Made by a program: the position numbers and the translations under genes
The notes under the pieces: model-generated
What the model was told of the DNA's origin: nothing
Database searches by the model: none
The model's input: only the letters and a program-made list of their open reading frames with translations
Assembly (NCBI RefSeq): GCF_030704535.1
Contig: NC_081823.1
Location: 1,830,501 to 1,894,500 of the forward strand
Reading direction: 5' to 3'
Length of the DNA: 64,000 bases
From: Vitis vinifera
Lineage: Eukaryota > Streptophyta > Magnoliopsida > Vitales > Vitaceae
In this document: piece after piece, positions 35,601-50,330 of the stretch
How the letters are laid out: every line of letters starts with the position of its first letter
Position numbering within the stretch: the first letter of the stretch is position 1

Positions 35601-37742
35601 CTATGACCAGCCAAGGACATAGTCCAAAACATAAACCAGTGCCAGGGAGAAAGGGTATAGCAAGAGAGCTACAAAAGATGTCCAGAGAGGGAAGGTGGTG
35701 CGGAAACTGGCAAAAACGCCCATCACAACGCAAACTATGACAATGACCAGCACCTCTGATGAAAAGTCCCATGTCAATCCCCTAACATAAACGAGGGCTA
35801 AGAAGACTGACAGGCAAAGGACATTATTCATTGTTACCGCCCCATATAACTGTATGAGAAAAAGAGATGAAAACAGATTAGAGGGATAATTTCATAACTC
35901 CAGAACAAAACATTTAACGATGAAGCAAATATATTGATGCCTGTAAACAATAACACCAATGTTTATGCCTTGTGAGTTCATATTCTGCACTATTTGAAGA
36001 TGAACCTATGACTATACTGGAACTCTGGCCTACAAGCAGCTAACATGGTTCGTATAATTCAATATACACCAGTCATTTAGAAAGTCAGTTCCAGAGACTG
36101 CATTTCACTGGGGGAGGGAGAGAGGATTACAAGAACTGTTATGAGATTGTGAGAAATACAGGTGTTATAAGAAGATGTCTTAGGAGATCAAATGTAAGAA
36201 ACATTGATTAGGCTAAAAAGTGCGTTTGGTAGTGATTTTAGGAAGTCTTTCTAGTCTTTCTAACACTTGAAAGATAATGGACCTTCCCTATAAAACAACC
36301 AATGAAGTTTTAGCCAAATCTAAGAGCTAATGGGCACTTTGCAGTAATGAAAAAGCAATAATACCTTCTAATCTTAAGTTTTTCACTAGAAATCAACGGA
36401 ATAATTAGTGAATGACAAATCACAAATTTTTTTCATTTTCTTAAAAAAATAGATTGTTAAGTTTGGGAAACATTAGATTCATTAGAAATATTGGATCATT
36501 AATCAAATAATGCTCTGCCATATAGCTCCAAACAGGTGGTGTGATTATTTAGTATCCAAAAATTACATAGAAGAGAAGGGAAGAAACACACCTCTGAAAA
36601 TGTCAAAGACGTAGTCCTGTTCTTTTTGCGGCTAGCAAAGATAATTGCTGAAACTGCCTCACTGGAGTTGGTAGCCAAGGGCAGTGCAATAAATGAGATG
36701 AAGAAGGTAGGAATACTTGTAGCATCAGAGAAGTTGTCAACAGCATCTACAAGGGGATCAGCAAATACAGCTGCAATAAGAGTTCCCAACAACAACATCA
36801 TTACTGCTTTAAAGGTAATCCACTTCGGGTTTTCCACAGCCTCAACCACCTCATCACTTTGATCCCCCCCCAAACGATGGTGCTCTCTCTTTGTTCCCTG
36901 CAGACGCATTTCAAAAAGTTGGGAATCTTGCTCATAATAAGCTGCTGCTGGAGAAGGTTGTTATGAGACAACTTACCCTGTGAAAAGCATCTAAAACACT
37001 TGATGAATTAGGACCAGCATCAGGACCAGAACCCCCATAACGCTTTGCTTCCATAAGCCATCTTGAAATTCCTTTGACAAACTCTCCCTCATCAACAAAC
37101 TGATCATTGGATGTATCAAAATCACTCATCACTTTGTCCACAGCCTCATTCTTATCCAAGTCTATCTCCTCAAACTGAATTCCTACAATCAATGCTCTTA
37201 ATTCGGCTTTTGAAAGGTTCCCATCGTGATTCTCATCAATTGTATGAAAAAGCCTGTGGCAGTACCAATCATGTGCTCAGGAAATATAAGTCATACTAAC
37301 AGCATGCCTGCATTTGATAAAACACTTACTTTCTTATAATTTCTTCATTAGGTTCACCTTCCTCCGTTAGGAGCTTTCCGAGTGCGCGCTTTCTTAAATG
37401 TTTAAGAAGTCCAGATATTACATGTTTATGCTTTGCATAAGCAAGTCGTCTCTTTTGTATCCAAGGCACAAAAACCTGCACCAATATTTAAAAGAAAAGT
37501 TGAGCATCAATACAGAAAGGAGACCAAGATTCCTTTTTCTTTTGTATTTTTATGAATAACAATTTTGTCGAATCTATTAAGAGAAAGGCAGAAACCGATC
37601 TACAAGTGGATTATAAATTGGAAAGCAGAAAACAAAAAATCTATAAAATCATGAAGGAGAAAACCTTCCCTCCATATGATACAACAAAAATGGCAATTCC
37701 ACAATTCAATTTTAAAATTGCCAATCCCAATACATTCTACTA

Positions 37743-37785
<43 letters not shown>

Positions 37786-40700
37786 AATAAAATTCATATT
37801 AGCTAACTCTATGGCAAGAAAAAAATACTCGCCATTGACTGTAACAATCCCGGTTATATTACTCAGCCGCTGACTAAGACAGCCCTAAATTTTCGCTTTT
37901 TAGATAGAAAGTCTGTTCCTAAGGCCTTGAAAACTCAAATACGCAAAACTTTGTAAAATGTAAGGAAGGGTGTCTTTGACTTTGCAATAAACTATAACAT
38001 GCTATTTATCCAAAGAACAGCACATTATAGCATGAATATAGTTTCAAGTTTAAATTTCCAAATATTTCCCTCAGACATCCCAAACGCTTCCATTTTCAGG
38101 AGATAATTGATAGATAAATGAAAATAGAAAATATTTTAGATTAATTAATGGTGCATTTGACAAAAGGGACATTGTTATGATTGAAATATTTTGATGAAAT
38201 TTTCTCAAAAAAGAAATCTTATAAATTATCTGTGAATGGAAGAGATTCTTGAGCGCTTATCAATCCATAAATAAAGTCATACAATTAAAAGTATTCAAGC
38301 ATGAAACCAAGGGAATTTTCAGATCCATTCCAAAAAAAATGAAAAAGCTTTAGAGACATGTTTTAGAAAACAGCAGGAACATTTGGAAACATGCTGTAAT
38401 CAATTGTTTCATTTTCTTGAACGTAAACCAGAAAACATCATTTTGATGGTTCTTGGAAGGACATGATGATTTCAAAAAGAAGTTCTCAAAGCAAGGAGGT
38501 TTCCAGAGATCTAAGTGACAACATGTCAACATTATTCAACTTTCTGGCCATAGTTGCTTACTCATAAAACAAATCATGAATCTTTTTTCTATTTTTCCAT
38601 ATCAAATCATGTACTGTAAGATTTTTATATAGTGAAAAAAAAAATTAAAAAAAAATTCACACATGTACATATTTATTAGAAGCATGAAGTATAGTAATAG
38701 ATAACCAATTTCATGGAAGATAGTAGGATTTAAAGAGTTAAACTATGTCTGATCATATGAAAACATTGGATACTAGAGGTTTAAAAAAAATATTCAATTT
38801 AACAAACCTGAGTTTAATGTATAGGAATTTCATGAATTTAGGCCCTAGTTGGATTGACAAAATGATGAGGGGGGTGCACGAGAGGTTCAAATTTAATCAA
38901 TCCTTTTAACTGTTGAAAACATGATTAAAATTAAAAACCAAAGTGTAATTAAATTTGATGACTGCCAAGAAAATAATTACCTGGTACAAGCAATAAGTAA
39001 TCAATAATATAAGGGAGACAATAAGCGCAATCAAGACTGCTAAGCGTCTTGCTGAAGTTGAATGTAGAACTTGAGGTAGTTGGACAATGATAAATGGGAT
39101 GACTGATATCACCATGATGATTGCAGCGTAACTAGTCCAGATATCGGTACTAACACCAGAACCTGTGAAGGAGGGAATTATTTTAAACATGTAGCACTAT
39201 AGTCATTAATTCAATATTTTTAAATCTGTTTATACTACGGCATCAAACACAGTTTAAGGATGTGTTTTTAGTCATCAACTTTTGGGATATGTGAATATCA
39301 TTCCTGACACTTAACTCAGCAGTAGGATGACATTTACCATCACTTAAATGGAATTAGAAGATAGCAAAGAAAAGCAACTTAAATTTATACAAGTCTCAAG
39401 GGTATGTGTATTTTAGAGAATATCTATTTTCATCAATCACACTTTTAAAGGTCAACATAGTGATAGCTTAAATCTTCTACATTTGACTTTTCTAGTCATG
39501 TAACAGCTGCAAAGTTAATAGACATTCTAAGCCCACAAAAATTTTGCTATTAAGGAATGATATATAGCAAATTTGGTTATTGACCAACTAGCTCCACATA
39601 TTTCCAAAATACCCTTACTTGATAGTTATACGCATGATGTATAACACGTGGAAGAAATCAAGAGAGACGGATGAAAAGTTAAATATGAAGGTATAACACA
39701 GGAGAGAAGAAAATTAAGAGAAGAAGTTGAAAATGTAATTTATTGTGGGAACCACTATCTTGTTAAATGATATTAGACACTAATTCATCTGTAAAATATA
39801 AATATGCTCCTTATTACACCATGTAATCCATAAGTCCATCATCAAATTATTAAATTAAACAAATGTCCCTGCCTTAATCTTAACAGCATGCAACAAATGC
39901 AGTTTTTGAGTGGGCTTGCGACTGCCAAAAATGTATACAAGCCAGAACTTAGTAGTTTATCATAAAGAAATAATAAATGATATAGGATAGCACTCTGCAC
40001 AGGTAAAGGTATATCGACATGGGCATACCGGTTAGGCTAAATCCTTTGGTATCTTGTGAGTCTTTGGCAACTGAATCCTGAAGGTCACACTTGCCAACAA
40101 TAACACAAGTTCCCCATATTATTGTAAGGAGCATTACAGTTGATCCAGCAAGCAACCCCATTCCTACAGAGACCTGACTCTGTGCAGTTTCTGTACTTCC
40201 AGACAGGCCAGATACTACATGAAATAAGAGAGTTCATTAGAAGGAACATGGAGATCAATCATTAGATACATGACTACAATGTCACTACAAAAAGGATAAA
40301 ACATAAAATGAAAATAAATAAAAGGATACAGAACTATAAAAGAACATGCACGTTCTCCCCGTTAGAAACATGGAAAAGAAAATTTAGATTTCGGAAACGT
40401 GGGGATACAAGGGGTGAGCAGCATCATAAATTAATCACTGCAAAGCAGTGAGCACTACTGATTTTAGGCAAAAGCAGGCATGACTAGTATATAAGACAAA
40501 CCAAACCATCAATTCAAGAATCAAAGCAGAGAATTGAATATTTACTAAAGCTGTCAATGCATAACATGGTATAATTCACGCCCTTCATACTATGGGATAA
40601 TTGATTATTCCATCCTTTGGTCCTTTTACCCCAACCAAAACTCCAAAATACCATTCTCATTTCAAAGTGATAGTTCCAAAATTTGTGCGGCAGCACCAAT

Positions 40701-42608
40701 GAGCATTTGGGCTAAGGCATAGGGTACTTCCAATCAAGATAAAGCATCAGACATATTCAGAAGGTTTCCTCTACTGTGTATCTAATGTGATCATCAACTT
40801 AAACATAGATTTCAGATTGTTAGAAGATGCTCATTCATGATGTCATGTCAAAGTTAGCGCTAAAAACTTCATCCATGCTCAAAGTTGGGATCAAAAAATG
40901 GAAAAAAGGAAAAAAATATTAAGAACCAAATCATTTGCAGAACTCTTGCTCTAAAAATAAAGTACAATGTTGGGGATATTACTTAGCAGAGGAATTTGCA
41001 AAACAATGGCTACAGGACAAAGGAAAGAACAAAAGATCGTTTACCATCCATCTCAAATGGATCTTTCACTGGGTATCTCAGACACAAGAAACAGAGAAAC
41101 TCCTACCAAGAAACTCCAAACCAAAAAAAAAATGAACACAAAAAATTCTGGTTGATGTGTTCTTAAATTCAACAGCTGAAATAAAACACTGTCAGCAAAA
41201 AGTTTCTTGGAACAAATTACTGCACAAATTCTGAAATAAACAAAATACTGCACAAATTCTGAAATAGAGACGAATTATAACAAATATTGAAATTAAATTA
41301 AAATTTTGAATCTAAGAATTTTTATATTTGGGGGCCCTGATTCCAAAAGAGGGAGAGAGAGAGTTAAGCTTAAAGGGTTTTGTTTCCTTTTCCTTAGTTT
41401 CTTCCAACGGTCCGACCCCAGTCCAGGGTATATCCTCCAGCTCACACAGTACAGTTAGAAAATTATTCCAAAAAAAAAAAGGGTCAAACAAGAACTCAGA
41501 AAAATCAGATTCTGAATTTACTTCTCCTGTCATTTTCTAAGGCAACAAATAGTAAAAACAATCTTTAAAAGAAAAGATCAGAAAATAAGAAGGAGAAGAA
41601 AACACTTGATTTACATTCTTTGTAGCTGATTGATTTTTCCCCTTTTCAAAATTAAAAAAAAAAAAAAAGAAGGTTGCTGAGAAAATGTTGTAAAAGAAAA
41701 TCAAAGTTAATCTGGAATCTTCAGAGTTTTTCAACCCATATAAAAGAAAATAAAAAAAATTAAAAATATATAGCGAGAAATGAATGACCAAATTTCATTG
41801 TTATCATTTTTCTTCCTCCAATTTCTCAGCAAGAAACAGAGAAAAAAGTTTATGAAAAACAAAAAAAACCATAAGTGAATCTGAACAAAAACAATGTAAA
41901 ACAAAAGACCCAAATCCAATCTTTCCGCTTCCTCCAATTTCCGGGGAACAAAATCAGAAACAGATACGCCGCTTGATTACCAAGAAAATGAAAGAAAAAT
42001 TAAAAACTTGGTAGCAGTGAACACAAAAAAATGAAAACCTCCCTTAAAACAACTACTTCACCTAACTGTTTCGAGCATTTAATTTTCAATAACGCCAAAA
42101 AAAATGACGGTTCTGTTCTTTTCCTCCACTTTCTCATCAACCCAACGGTCATTTTACCATTACCTACACTTTCCCAGTAAAAGAACAAAGAAAAGAGAGC
42201 AAAGTCCGTACCAAGGATAAGCATGGCATCGGGAAGAGCGCCGAGAATGGGAAGCAAGAGGCCACCGACCAGGCCAGGACCCAAGAGTTCAAGCAGGAGC
42301 TCACTGCCGGAGGAAAGATAGGTTGCGGCGAGGAACATGAGGTAACCATAGACCAGGATGAGGAAGAGGTTACCCACTGTTGTCGTTGTGCAGGGCATGA
42401 ATCCGTACGTCTGATCACATGAATCCGAGGCTGAAACAGCGGAAAATGATCTGAGAAGAAGATAAGGCGAGCCATCGCGGTGGTCGTGGACGCCGTCAGA
42501 GACTAGGCCGGTGGACGATGTGCGGTTGCTTATGACTCTGCCGTCGACGGAAGCGCCGGCGGCGAGGAGCAGAAGGAGGAGGACGGAGCCGGAAGCGGTG
42601 GTGGCCAT
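35601..42608 (-). CDS. NCL: NCL-type Na+/Ca2+ exchanger with two EF hands
   Basis: Seven exons in transcript order: 42608-42212, 40214-40029, 39162-38981, 37475-37330, 37253-36977, 36897-36592 and 35849-35601. All are GT-AG, giving 580 residues, near the usual length of the family. The N-terminus has a hydrophobic, signal-like stretch (about 8-18). Membrane segments of the first exchanger half include the alpha-1-like LLPILGALPDAMLIL (118-132). A cytosolic PWIQKRR region and two EF hands follow: DENHDGNLSKAE (310-321), canonical, and DTSNDQFVDEGE (350-361), with Gln where Gly is usual. The second membrane half contains the alpha-2 motif ALPLATNSSEAVSA (467-480) and ends in further membrane segments to the stop. 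Known role: Ca2+-binding, Na+/Ca2+ exchanger-like proteins linked to Ca2+ homeostasis and salt response in Arabidopsis. Its paralog lies 16 kb upstream on the same strand. Confidence 0.95.
37745..37790. repeat. (TAA)n/(TAAA)n microsatellite in NCL intron 3
   Basis: About 11 ATA/TAA units followed by AAAT units, inside the third intron of the first NCL gene. Likely length-variable; no sign of function. Confidence 0.9.
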
Positions 42609-44964
42609 GGTGGTGGAGGAGAGCGAAGAGTCCTATGTGGAGTTTATTTCCATATATATGGATTTGGATGTGGATGGATGAACCGCGTGTGATGCGTGTC
42701 TGAACCGGCGATCGAGTTTTAGTATTATTAAATGTAAGGAGCGCAGCAGGTAATGAAGGGTTCCTGGTTTTTCCATTTTAGGTAAATGGAGGTGTTCATT
42801 TGTAATTATATAATTTAAAAGGAATGTTTTCAACTTTTTTTCAAATGATTAAAAATAATAATAAAAAAATATATTTTTAGAAAAAAAATTAATAATTAAA
42901 ATTAAAAAAAGTCAAATAAAAGACAAATGGACTTATAACTGTTCTCCTCGTTTAATTTTTTTAATGAGATGAGATATGAATTATTTTGAATAAATGAGGT
43001 AAGATTGGGATAAGGCAACCTGACTCTAAACATAATTTTCTCCAAAAACTTTAAATTATATTTTAAAAATTATAATTAACTAAAAGATTAACTAACTATT
43101 TATGTAAATCACTCGTATTAACCTTAAATTTGTTTTTAAAAAATATTAAATAAAGAAAATTGAGAAAAAAATGGTAGAATAAATAATTTTAGAAATATTT
43201 TAATTTTAAGATATATAAGCACTAAACATGCTAAATTTGATTGTCTTTTTTAACTAAATTATTCATGTTTTCCTAAAAAAATATTTGTGTTATTTATGTT
43301 ATTCAATTTATATTTCTGAAAAAAAAAGCTGAGAATTGAATGGGCCAAAATGGGACAATAATAGTAATTAAAGTAAAAAAAAAAAACAAAATGAAATGAT
43401 TGCATTTTTTAATTTAACCGTTGTATCATACTCCATTATCTACAGTAACTGGTGGCTTTTCAAAAGTTAAAAGAATATGAAAAGTTGGAAGATATCTTTG
43501 TTGTGAATTAATAAGAAACAAGAAGATAATAAATCAAAATTAGCATCTAATATACACAATAAAAAAGTTAAAAAAAAATATGCTTAATTTTTACATTAAT
43601 TAACCCAAAAAATAAATCAAAATCCAAAAAAATATTGCTTTATATAAATTATTTTTTAATTTATGCACAAAGTTATTACATATTTAAAAAAAACTTTTGT
43701 TTTCATATAAAATAATAATAATAATTACTCACGCTCATGTATCTGACAGAATTACGGGATCAAATAAACAAACGGGATCAAATAAACAAATATCTCATAC
43801 AACGCAAACAAATCTCTACACAAAAATTAGGGATGATTTTGATATCATTTGTAACAACTTGCATTAAATAATATAGATATTGTCGTTTATCGCTTTGAAC
43901 CTGAAAAGAATCCTCGTGAATTTAAAACACGTTTATAAAATTAAGAAAAGTTCATATTTATATAATTTTATGAATTTTTTCTTGTAATCTAATGTTAAAT
44001 ATGATAATATTATTATTATTATTAAAAAGCAATTTTAATGATACTAAATGAGAAAAATAATAAATAGTAGGAACATGAAGGACCGAGAATATACTTTTTA
44101 TAGAAAATAATCGAGACATTGAATAATATTTCTCAAAAGTTTCAAATCTAACTTGATCTAATTTTTTATTTTTTATTGCAAATGCATTGGACCATAGCTA
44201 ACATTTCCAACGGATCAATCAAAATCACGTGCTCTCATGTTTTTTTAACATCCCTATTAACCTGAATTTGTTATTTCTTATGTCCCACCAACTTCACTTT
44301 ATTCTTGGCCGTTAATTTCCTGATTTGTTCACACACCCATGTCGGCCCTTTCTGTGACAAATTAGATTACGTGCCATCAACACCATGTGATCATAATAGA
44401 AAATGATCGTATGGTTAAGGTTTGTTGTGTTTCTACTAATGGTCTTATATGATGTACTTGAATCGTTAACCGACCAAATCAGCATCGATTGATGATTTCA
44501 AATTTCCCCACTTCACATCATATCTAAAATTTATTTTTGAAAAGAAAATAGTTAAACACGTCTTGGTAAAATATCTTTATCTAAAATATTTCTAAAATGT
44601 AAATTTTATAAGTGTATTTAAATCAAATTAAACGGGGAAAGGTGGGCATGCTAATTTTCCATCCCCTTCAGCTTTTGTTTTGAAAAAAATTTAAAAATTT
44701 TAATCACATTAAAATAAATATAGTTTTATAAATAATTAAAATATTATAATTATTATTATTATATATTAAAAATAAGATAATTAAATTAAATTATTTTTTA
44801 AAATTAATTTTATATATAATTAGATTGAGATGAGGCAAAACAAGACAATTCCTAAACTCGACCCGAACTCATCCCAAATTTATTTAAATTCTAAACCCAT
44901 CCCGTTATGTGTAAGGCAGATTTCCCAAAAAGCTTATCCTCATTTGTTACATTTTGTATTTTTT

Positions 44965-44967
<3 letters not shown>

Positions 44968-45027
<60 letters not shown>
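44968..45027. repeat. (AT)n microsatellite
   Basis: About 30 uninterrupted AT units, the longest simple repeat in the window. Confidence 0.95.
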
Positions 45028-45032
<5 letters not shown>

Positions 45033-46359
45033 TTAGCTCATTTTTGAGAAATTAAAAGTTATATTTTAAACCAAATATCAACATTTTCGTAAGATTTAAC
45101 TTATATTAGAACTTCTGTAAACTTTAATAAAACTTTTATAATAGTTTTTTTTTCAATGAACTATTTTGAATACAATTCTCGATCATTAACTCATAAACTA
45201 AATAAACACACGATTTTATGCTTCTATGGTACACTTCATTGTATATATTGACAACTATGTTTCAATGATGTTTTTATTAAAATTAAGAATAATTTTGAAA
45301 ATTTGAAATTTGCTTATCCATTCACATTTAAAAAGGATGCATTTAGGACTTTTTTTTTTAAAAGGGCAATAAATCACACTTAAAACATGGACTCACAAAT
45401 GAAAGTTTTATTTTAAACATTCTTAAAATTAGTGATTAAAGGTCCAATTTAATTGGGTTTTGAAGAAAAAAAAATCAACATGATCAGTTTATATTTAAAT
45501 CAAATCAAATCAAACTCTCAATGATAGAAAAACTAAACAAAATCAAACCCATATTATTCAACATTGGTTTGTTCGATTTATATAATTGATTGAATGCAAG
45601 CTAATTTATGTCTTAAGTTCAATTAGTTTTTAAAATTATATTTGACAAAAAAAATATGAAATGTTAATTATTCTTAGATAACTAATTAAAATTTATATTT
45701 TATAAACTTGGGTTCCTATTTTGTGATTTTTTTATATGAGTGTATGGAATCATGCTTTTCCCTTAAAAATAAAAAATTATGCAAAAATATTATTGTAAAA
45801 ATTGCATGTATAATACTAATATTAAATTATAATTATTTAGTAAATTTTATTAGCCCAAGTGATATTTAATAGGAGGGGGGAAGTATTTGTTGGCTTACTC
45901 AATCTCATCTCGCGCAAGTGAAAATTAAGTTTTGTTTGGATTATCATCATTTTGGAGAAAACAACAAAAGGATGAAAATGATAAAAATAAAAATAAAATC
46001 AAATAATTTAAAGAACACGATCTCATTTGTTGGCTTTAGATTATTTGTACTTTAAAAGTAATTTAATTTAAATTATTATATAAATTAAGTATGTTTGATA
46101 AAATAATTTAATATTATAATTTATAGTTAAAATGATATTAAGTATTAGGTAAAAATAATTTATTTATTTTTAATTTTAAATATTTTTTGTTTTATTTTAA
46201 GATTAATGAAAATAAATATTAAATAAAATTAACGATGATAAATATTAATTATAATTAGTAAGGACAAATATGTCAATTTGATTAAATTTTATCCGACGTC
46301 CACTTAATCTTCTAATATTATATTTTGTTTTTATTTGTTTGCATTTTATGATGGGTGCT

Positions 46360-46645
46360 TTGGAATTTTCATGAGTAGTCACACCGGCGCGTCCGTGACT
46401 AACGGACACGTACAACTCGACGGACACGGCAGTGGGCCCCACATTTTAGGTTGGCGAACCGTGCACGTCGGCCGATAATACCCAGTTACCCATTTCCGTA
46501 TGGTGACTTTAGACAAAAGTGTGATGCGCTGTCATCCATGTGACGACAAAAAAAAAGAAAAAAAGGGTTGGATAATGCTAATGAACATCTCTCATCTCTC
46601 CGGTTTTCTACTGGCCAATCATATTTCGGCACGTCAGCAATGAGA
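46360..46645. promoter_or_regulatory. Orphan GC/CpG-rich island with TCP-type site
   Basis: The block stands out in very AT-rich DNA: about nine CpGs fall within roughly 60 bases at 46383-46430. GTGGGCCCCAC at 46432-46442 fits both the class I (GTGGGNCC) and class II (GTGGNCCC, GGNCCCAC) TCP consensus. Nearby are ACGT cores (acacgtac, gcacgtcggc, gcacgtcagc) and a CCAAT word (46615). No coding frame is convincing. It could be a detached promoter or enhancer, or a transposon end; function is inferred only from motif content. Confidence 0.35.
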
Positions 46646-47150
46646 TAAGGTGGAAATTTTAATTCTTTTACTTATAAATTTAATGTAATGAAGCATTTGT
46701 AAAATTTCTTCCTATTTATTAATAAAATTTAAAATTATTCAGTTTAAGGCCATATGTTTGATTAAAAAAAATTAAAGAAAAATAATTGGGAAAGAAAATA
46801 AAGAGAAAAAATAAATAAAAAATATATTTTAATCTTATAAATTAATTGTTATAAATTTATTTTTAGTAACCAAACATACTATAAATTTATTATTATTTTT
46901 TTATTTTTCTTTTCATGATATTTGATATAAAGATTTTAAATTAATTAAACAATATAAAAGCCAATGACATGAAAATAAAAGGTAAAAAGGTTTACTTATC
47001 TGGGCCACGTTATATATATCATAAATTAAAAGTCACAATAAACATTAAAAAAGTTTTTTTGAAAAAAGAAAAAAATTAAGAGTATGCACGACAATAAATT
47101 TAAGAAATGTTTTTAACATTTCTAATACTTAAATTTTTTTTTATTTTTTT

Positions 47151-47534
47151 AAGAGTTTGTTTGATAGTGATTATAGAAAGTGTTTTTAATATTTTTAGTA
47201 CTTGAAAATTTTTATCATTAAAATGTTAGAAATATTAAAAACGTTTTTTAGAATTATTCCAAAACGTAGTCTAAGTATTAGAAATATTAAAAACACTTTT
47301 AAAAAATCATTCCAGATAAACTCTATTCTAAAAATACTTTCGGAAAAAATACTATCATTAAAAATACTTTGAGTATAATTTTCTAAAATCATTAGTAAAC
47401 ATACCGTTCTTTAAAGTGGGTCTTCCACTGATTTTGAAAAGTGTTGCTAATATTTTTAATACTTAAAAAATAAAAAATTTTAATTATTAAAAATATTAAA
47501 AACACTTTTCAAATCACTAAAAAACACATTCTAA
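47151..47534. mobile_element. MITE-like inverted repeats, family B, two adjacent copies
   Basis: Copy one (47151-47402) has the left arm gtttgatagtgattatagaa and repeated inverted aaaacgtttttt/aaaaacactttt words. Copy two (47413-47534) starts with ccactgattttgaaaagtg and ends with its inverse cacttttcaaatcac. Both are noncoding. Confidence 0.5.
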
Positions 47535-48365
47535 TAAATGATATAAATTAATTAATTAATTATATCCTCTATCCATTTGTACATGGCAGAGAATTTGTGG
47601 ATTACCTTATTTATTTCCTGTTCACATTATTAAAAGTTTTTATTATTATTTTTTGAAATTAAATTAATCAAAGGCATTCAATCCTATACCAAAAAGCACT
47701 TTTCCCTTCAAAAAATAACAAAACAAAATAAGTGAAATTTTAAATTGCTAGATGAATTTAAAATAATATACATGGAATTGTGTTAAATAATAAATTTTCT
47801 TAAAATTGTATTCATGAAAATATTTATAAAAAAAAGTCTTTTTAAGTTTATTTATCATAAAAAATAAAAAATAAAAAATTAAATTTTATGTATTTTTAAA
47901 TTATTTAAATTTTATATAAAAAATTAAAATAAATGAAATGAATATGAAATAGTAGTTTTGTAACAAGAATCAATGTGATGCTAAGGAACCGTGTGAATGC
48001 ATATTGTAAGAATAATTTTACTTTTTGGAAATAAAAACTTTGAAAGTGATAGGTTACCAAATTTGGATATTTTTTCGGGGACGGTGTTGGTAAATTTAGA
48101 ATTTTTTGAACAACCTAAAAGCACTTTTTGATAAGTCAAATTTCAAACTGAATCCAGGCCCTCAATCAGCATTAACTGAATTGTGGAAAAGTCAACAAGT
48201 GGTTTGGCAACCAAGAAAATGGCTAAAATTAAATGGCTTTATCAGTGTATCACCAAGTGGATATTTATGATATTGTCTTGTGTCTATCCATGAAAAACTC
48301 TTCCTTTAGGCTGGGAAATATGAGAAGAAAACAAAATACAAGATTGAGTTTAGGAATCTCTTTGT

Positions 48366-48560
48366 GATATTTTAGATAGGAGAGTTAATCACGCTATGTA
48401 AGTATAAGATTCTTTTAACTTTATAGATATTTTTTAAAGTCGTGAAAGTTTTTTTGTATTTAAAATAAATAATATTTATACGATTGGAATCATATAATTA
48501 CAAATGACATTATAATCGATCTCTAATTTTGATGTGAAGGTTTGTTTGATCTTACAAGCA
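48366..48560. repeat. Degraded dispersed repeat, family C
   Basis: Ordered words aatcacgctatgtaagtataag, aactttatagatat, aaagtcgtgaaag and aatatttatacgattgg, then gtgtttatctgtttgaccctat, match the copies at 56203 and 62578. Confidence 0.5.
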
Positions 48561-49234
48561 GTGTTTATCTGTTTGACCCTATAATTTTCTGAAACACAAG
48601 GAATGCACTACAAAGATATTGTGTCTGTAATGTGCACACATTTAAAAATGGTGAGACCTTTAAGTTTAGAACAAACAATATTTACACCATTAAAAACGGA
48701 TCATTACATTATTTCTCCATCATTTTTAAAATATATAAAATATTTTAAACCCCATACCTCTTGTTTTTTGTTTTTTTTTTTGCCTTACAAAAAAATGATA
48801 AAAATTATATGTATATACAATTTTATATATATATATATATATAACACCAACTAATGTACTATATATATGTAGCAATCAGGTGTCTAAGCTTCAAATTTAT
48901 TATTATTATTTTCTTGTAGTTAGATGTTGACCACGTCCCTAATTGGAAATCTAGAATACCCAAAGTGGGACCAAATCTAAATAAGAAATTTATATTTTTT
49001 TTAAACCTCCATCAAAGATCAAGAAATTTGACTAGTTGGGGGTGTCTCTTATCCCTCCATAACTAAAGTCCACTTGAGTTCAATTTTTTGGGGTGGGTCA
49101 AATGGACTAGTGGTTGAAATTTATGTTATACAAATTGAATGGAGGGACAAATTTGGAAAGGTGGATTTGATCATCAACCATATATTTTTTTCAAAAAAAA
49201 TGAAATAAAAATTAACTTAATAAATTTGAGAATA

Positions 49235-49470
49235 AATAAAATAAAATAAAATGGGTTGGTCATTGGATGGCCACTTTTTTTTTTAGAACTTTTATTTTAT
49301 TAAAATAATTAGAAAATAAAAATAAAATGGGTTGGTCGGTGGATATACTTTTTAAAAAAAGAATTTAACATTGTTTATTTTTTAAGAAATAATTAAGAAA
49401 AAAAAAAAAAACTAAAATGGGTTGGTCATTGATTGACTACATTTAAATTTTTTTTTTTTTTAAATAATTA
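49235..49470. repeat. Three-copy tandem repeat
   Basis: The word aaaatgggttggtc recurs near 49248, 49325 and 49414, each followed by attg/gtgg(g)at(t)g and a T-rich then A-rich stretch. Unit length is about 80-90 bp. Noncoding. Confidence 0.65.
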
Positions 49471-50330
49471 GATTTGTTAATTTCAGAGAGAGTCAAAGTA
49501 GGGTTGCCACCGTCCATTTTTTTTAGTGTGGGGAGGCTTAGGAATAAAGAGTCATACCTTTGGCTTTAATTGAGGATCTCAAAAGGTGGGATAGGTCAAA
49601 ACCTAGATGCAGAGTTGCCATTTGTCATTTTCATTTATTTATTTTTTCTTTGGTGCTTTCCTCGTTAAGCGGGAAAGTGAAATTACAAAACAAAAACACA
49701 AGGATTCATTCCAAACTCCAAAGTAAAGGAAGATGTGGGGCTGGTTTATTGCCATCCCTTTTAGGGTACCTTGATGTGGAGAGGTCCATTGTAGTTGCCC
49801 TACACATTTGTGATTTTAAATTTTATTAATTATTATGTTTTAATTGGTATTCAAGGGTGACATTTAAAATTCATTTGGTGATGATTTTGAAAAACGTTTT
49901 TAATATTTTTGACACATAATTTTATTTATTTATATTAAAATAACGATATTTAAGTGTTAAAAATGTTAAATATACATCTAAAAATGAATAAATACCGTTA
50001 TATTATAAATAAAAGAAATCATGATAAGAGTCAGAATTGTGAATTTTATTGAAGTGTTTATAAAAATATATGAGAATAAAATTAATTATTATAAAGTCTT
50101 TTATATAAATAAATAACAAAGTTTGATATTAGTGTTGGCTAAATAAATTAAAATATGTATTAGACCATCTATATTTTTATTTTTATTTTTATTTTTACAA
50201 TAATTGTTAATTTTTAAAAATAATTAGATTATTAAAGAGAGATTCAAAGTAGGGTTCCACCTTCCATTTGTTTAACAAAGGGTAGAAATTAGGAATAAAG
50301 AGATACCTTTGTAAGAGAATCTCAAAAGCT

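Larger units (their letters stand above)
42609..50330. other. AT-rich, repeat-dense region between the NCL genes
   Basis: No gene recognised apart from features listed separately. The first 100 bases or so upstream of the NCL start are less AT-rich and probably hold its promoter. The rest contains the AT microsatellite (44968-45027), a GC-rich island (46360-46645), family B MITE-like repeats, a family C repeat (48366-48560) and a tandem repeat (49235-49470). Confidence 0.6.
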
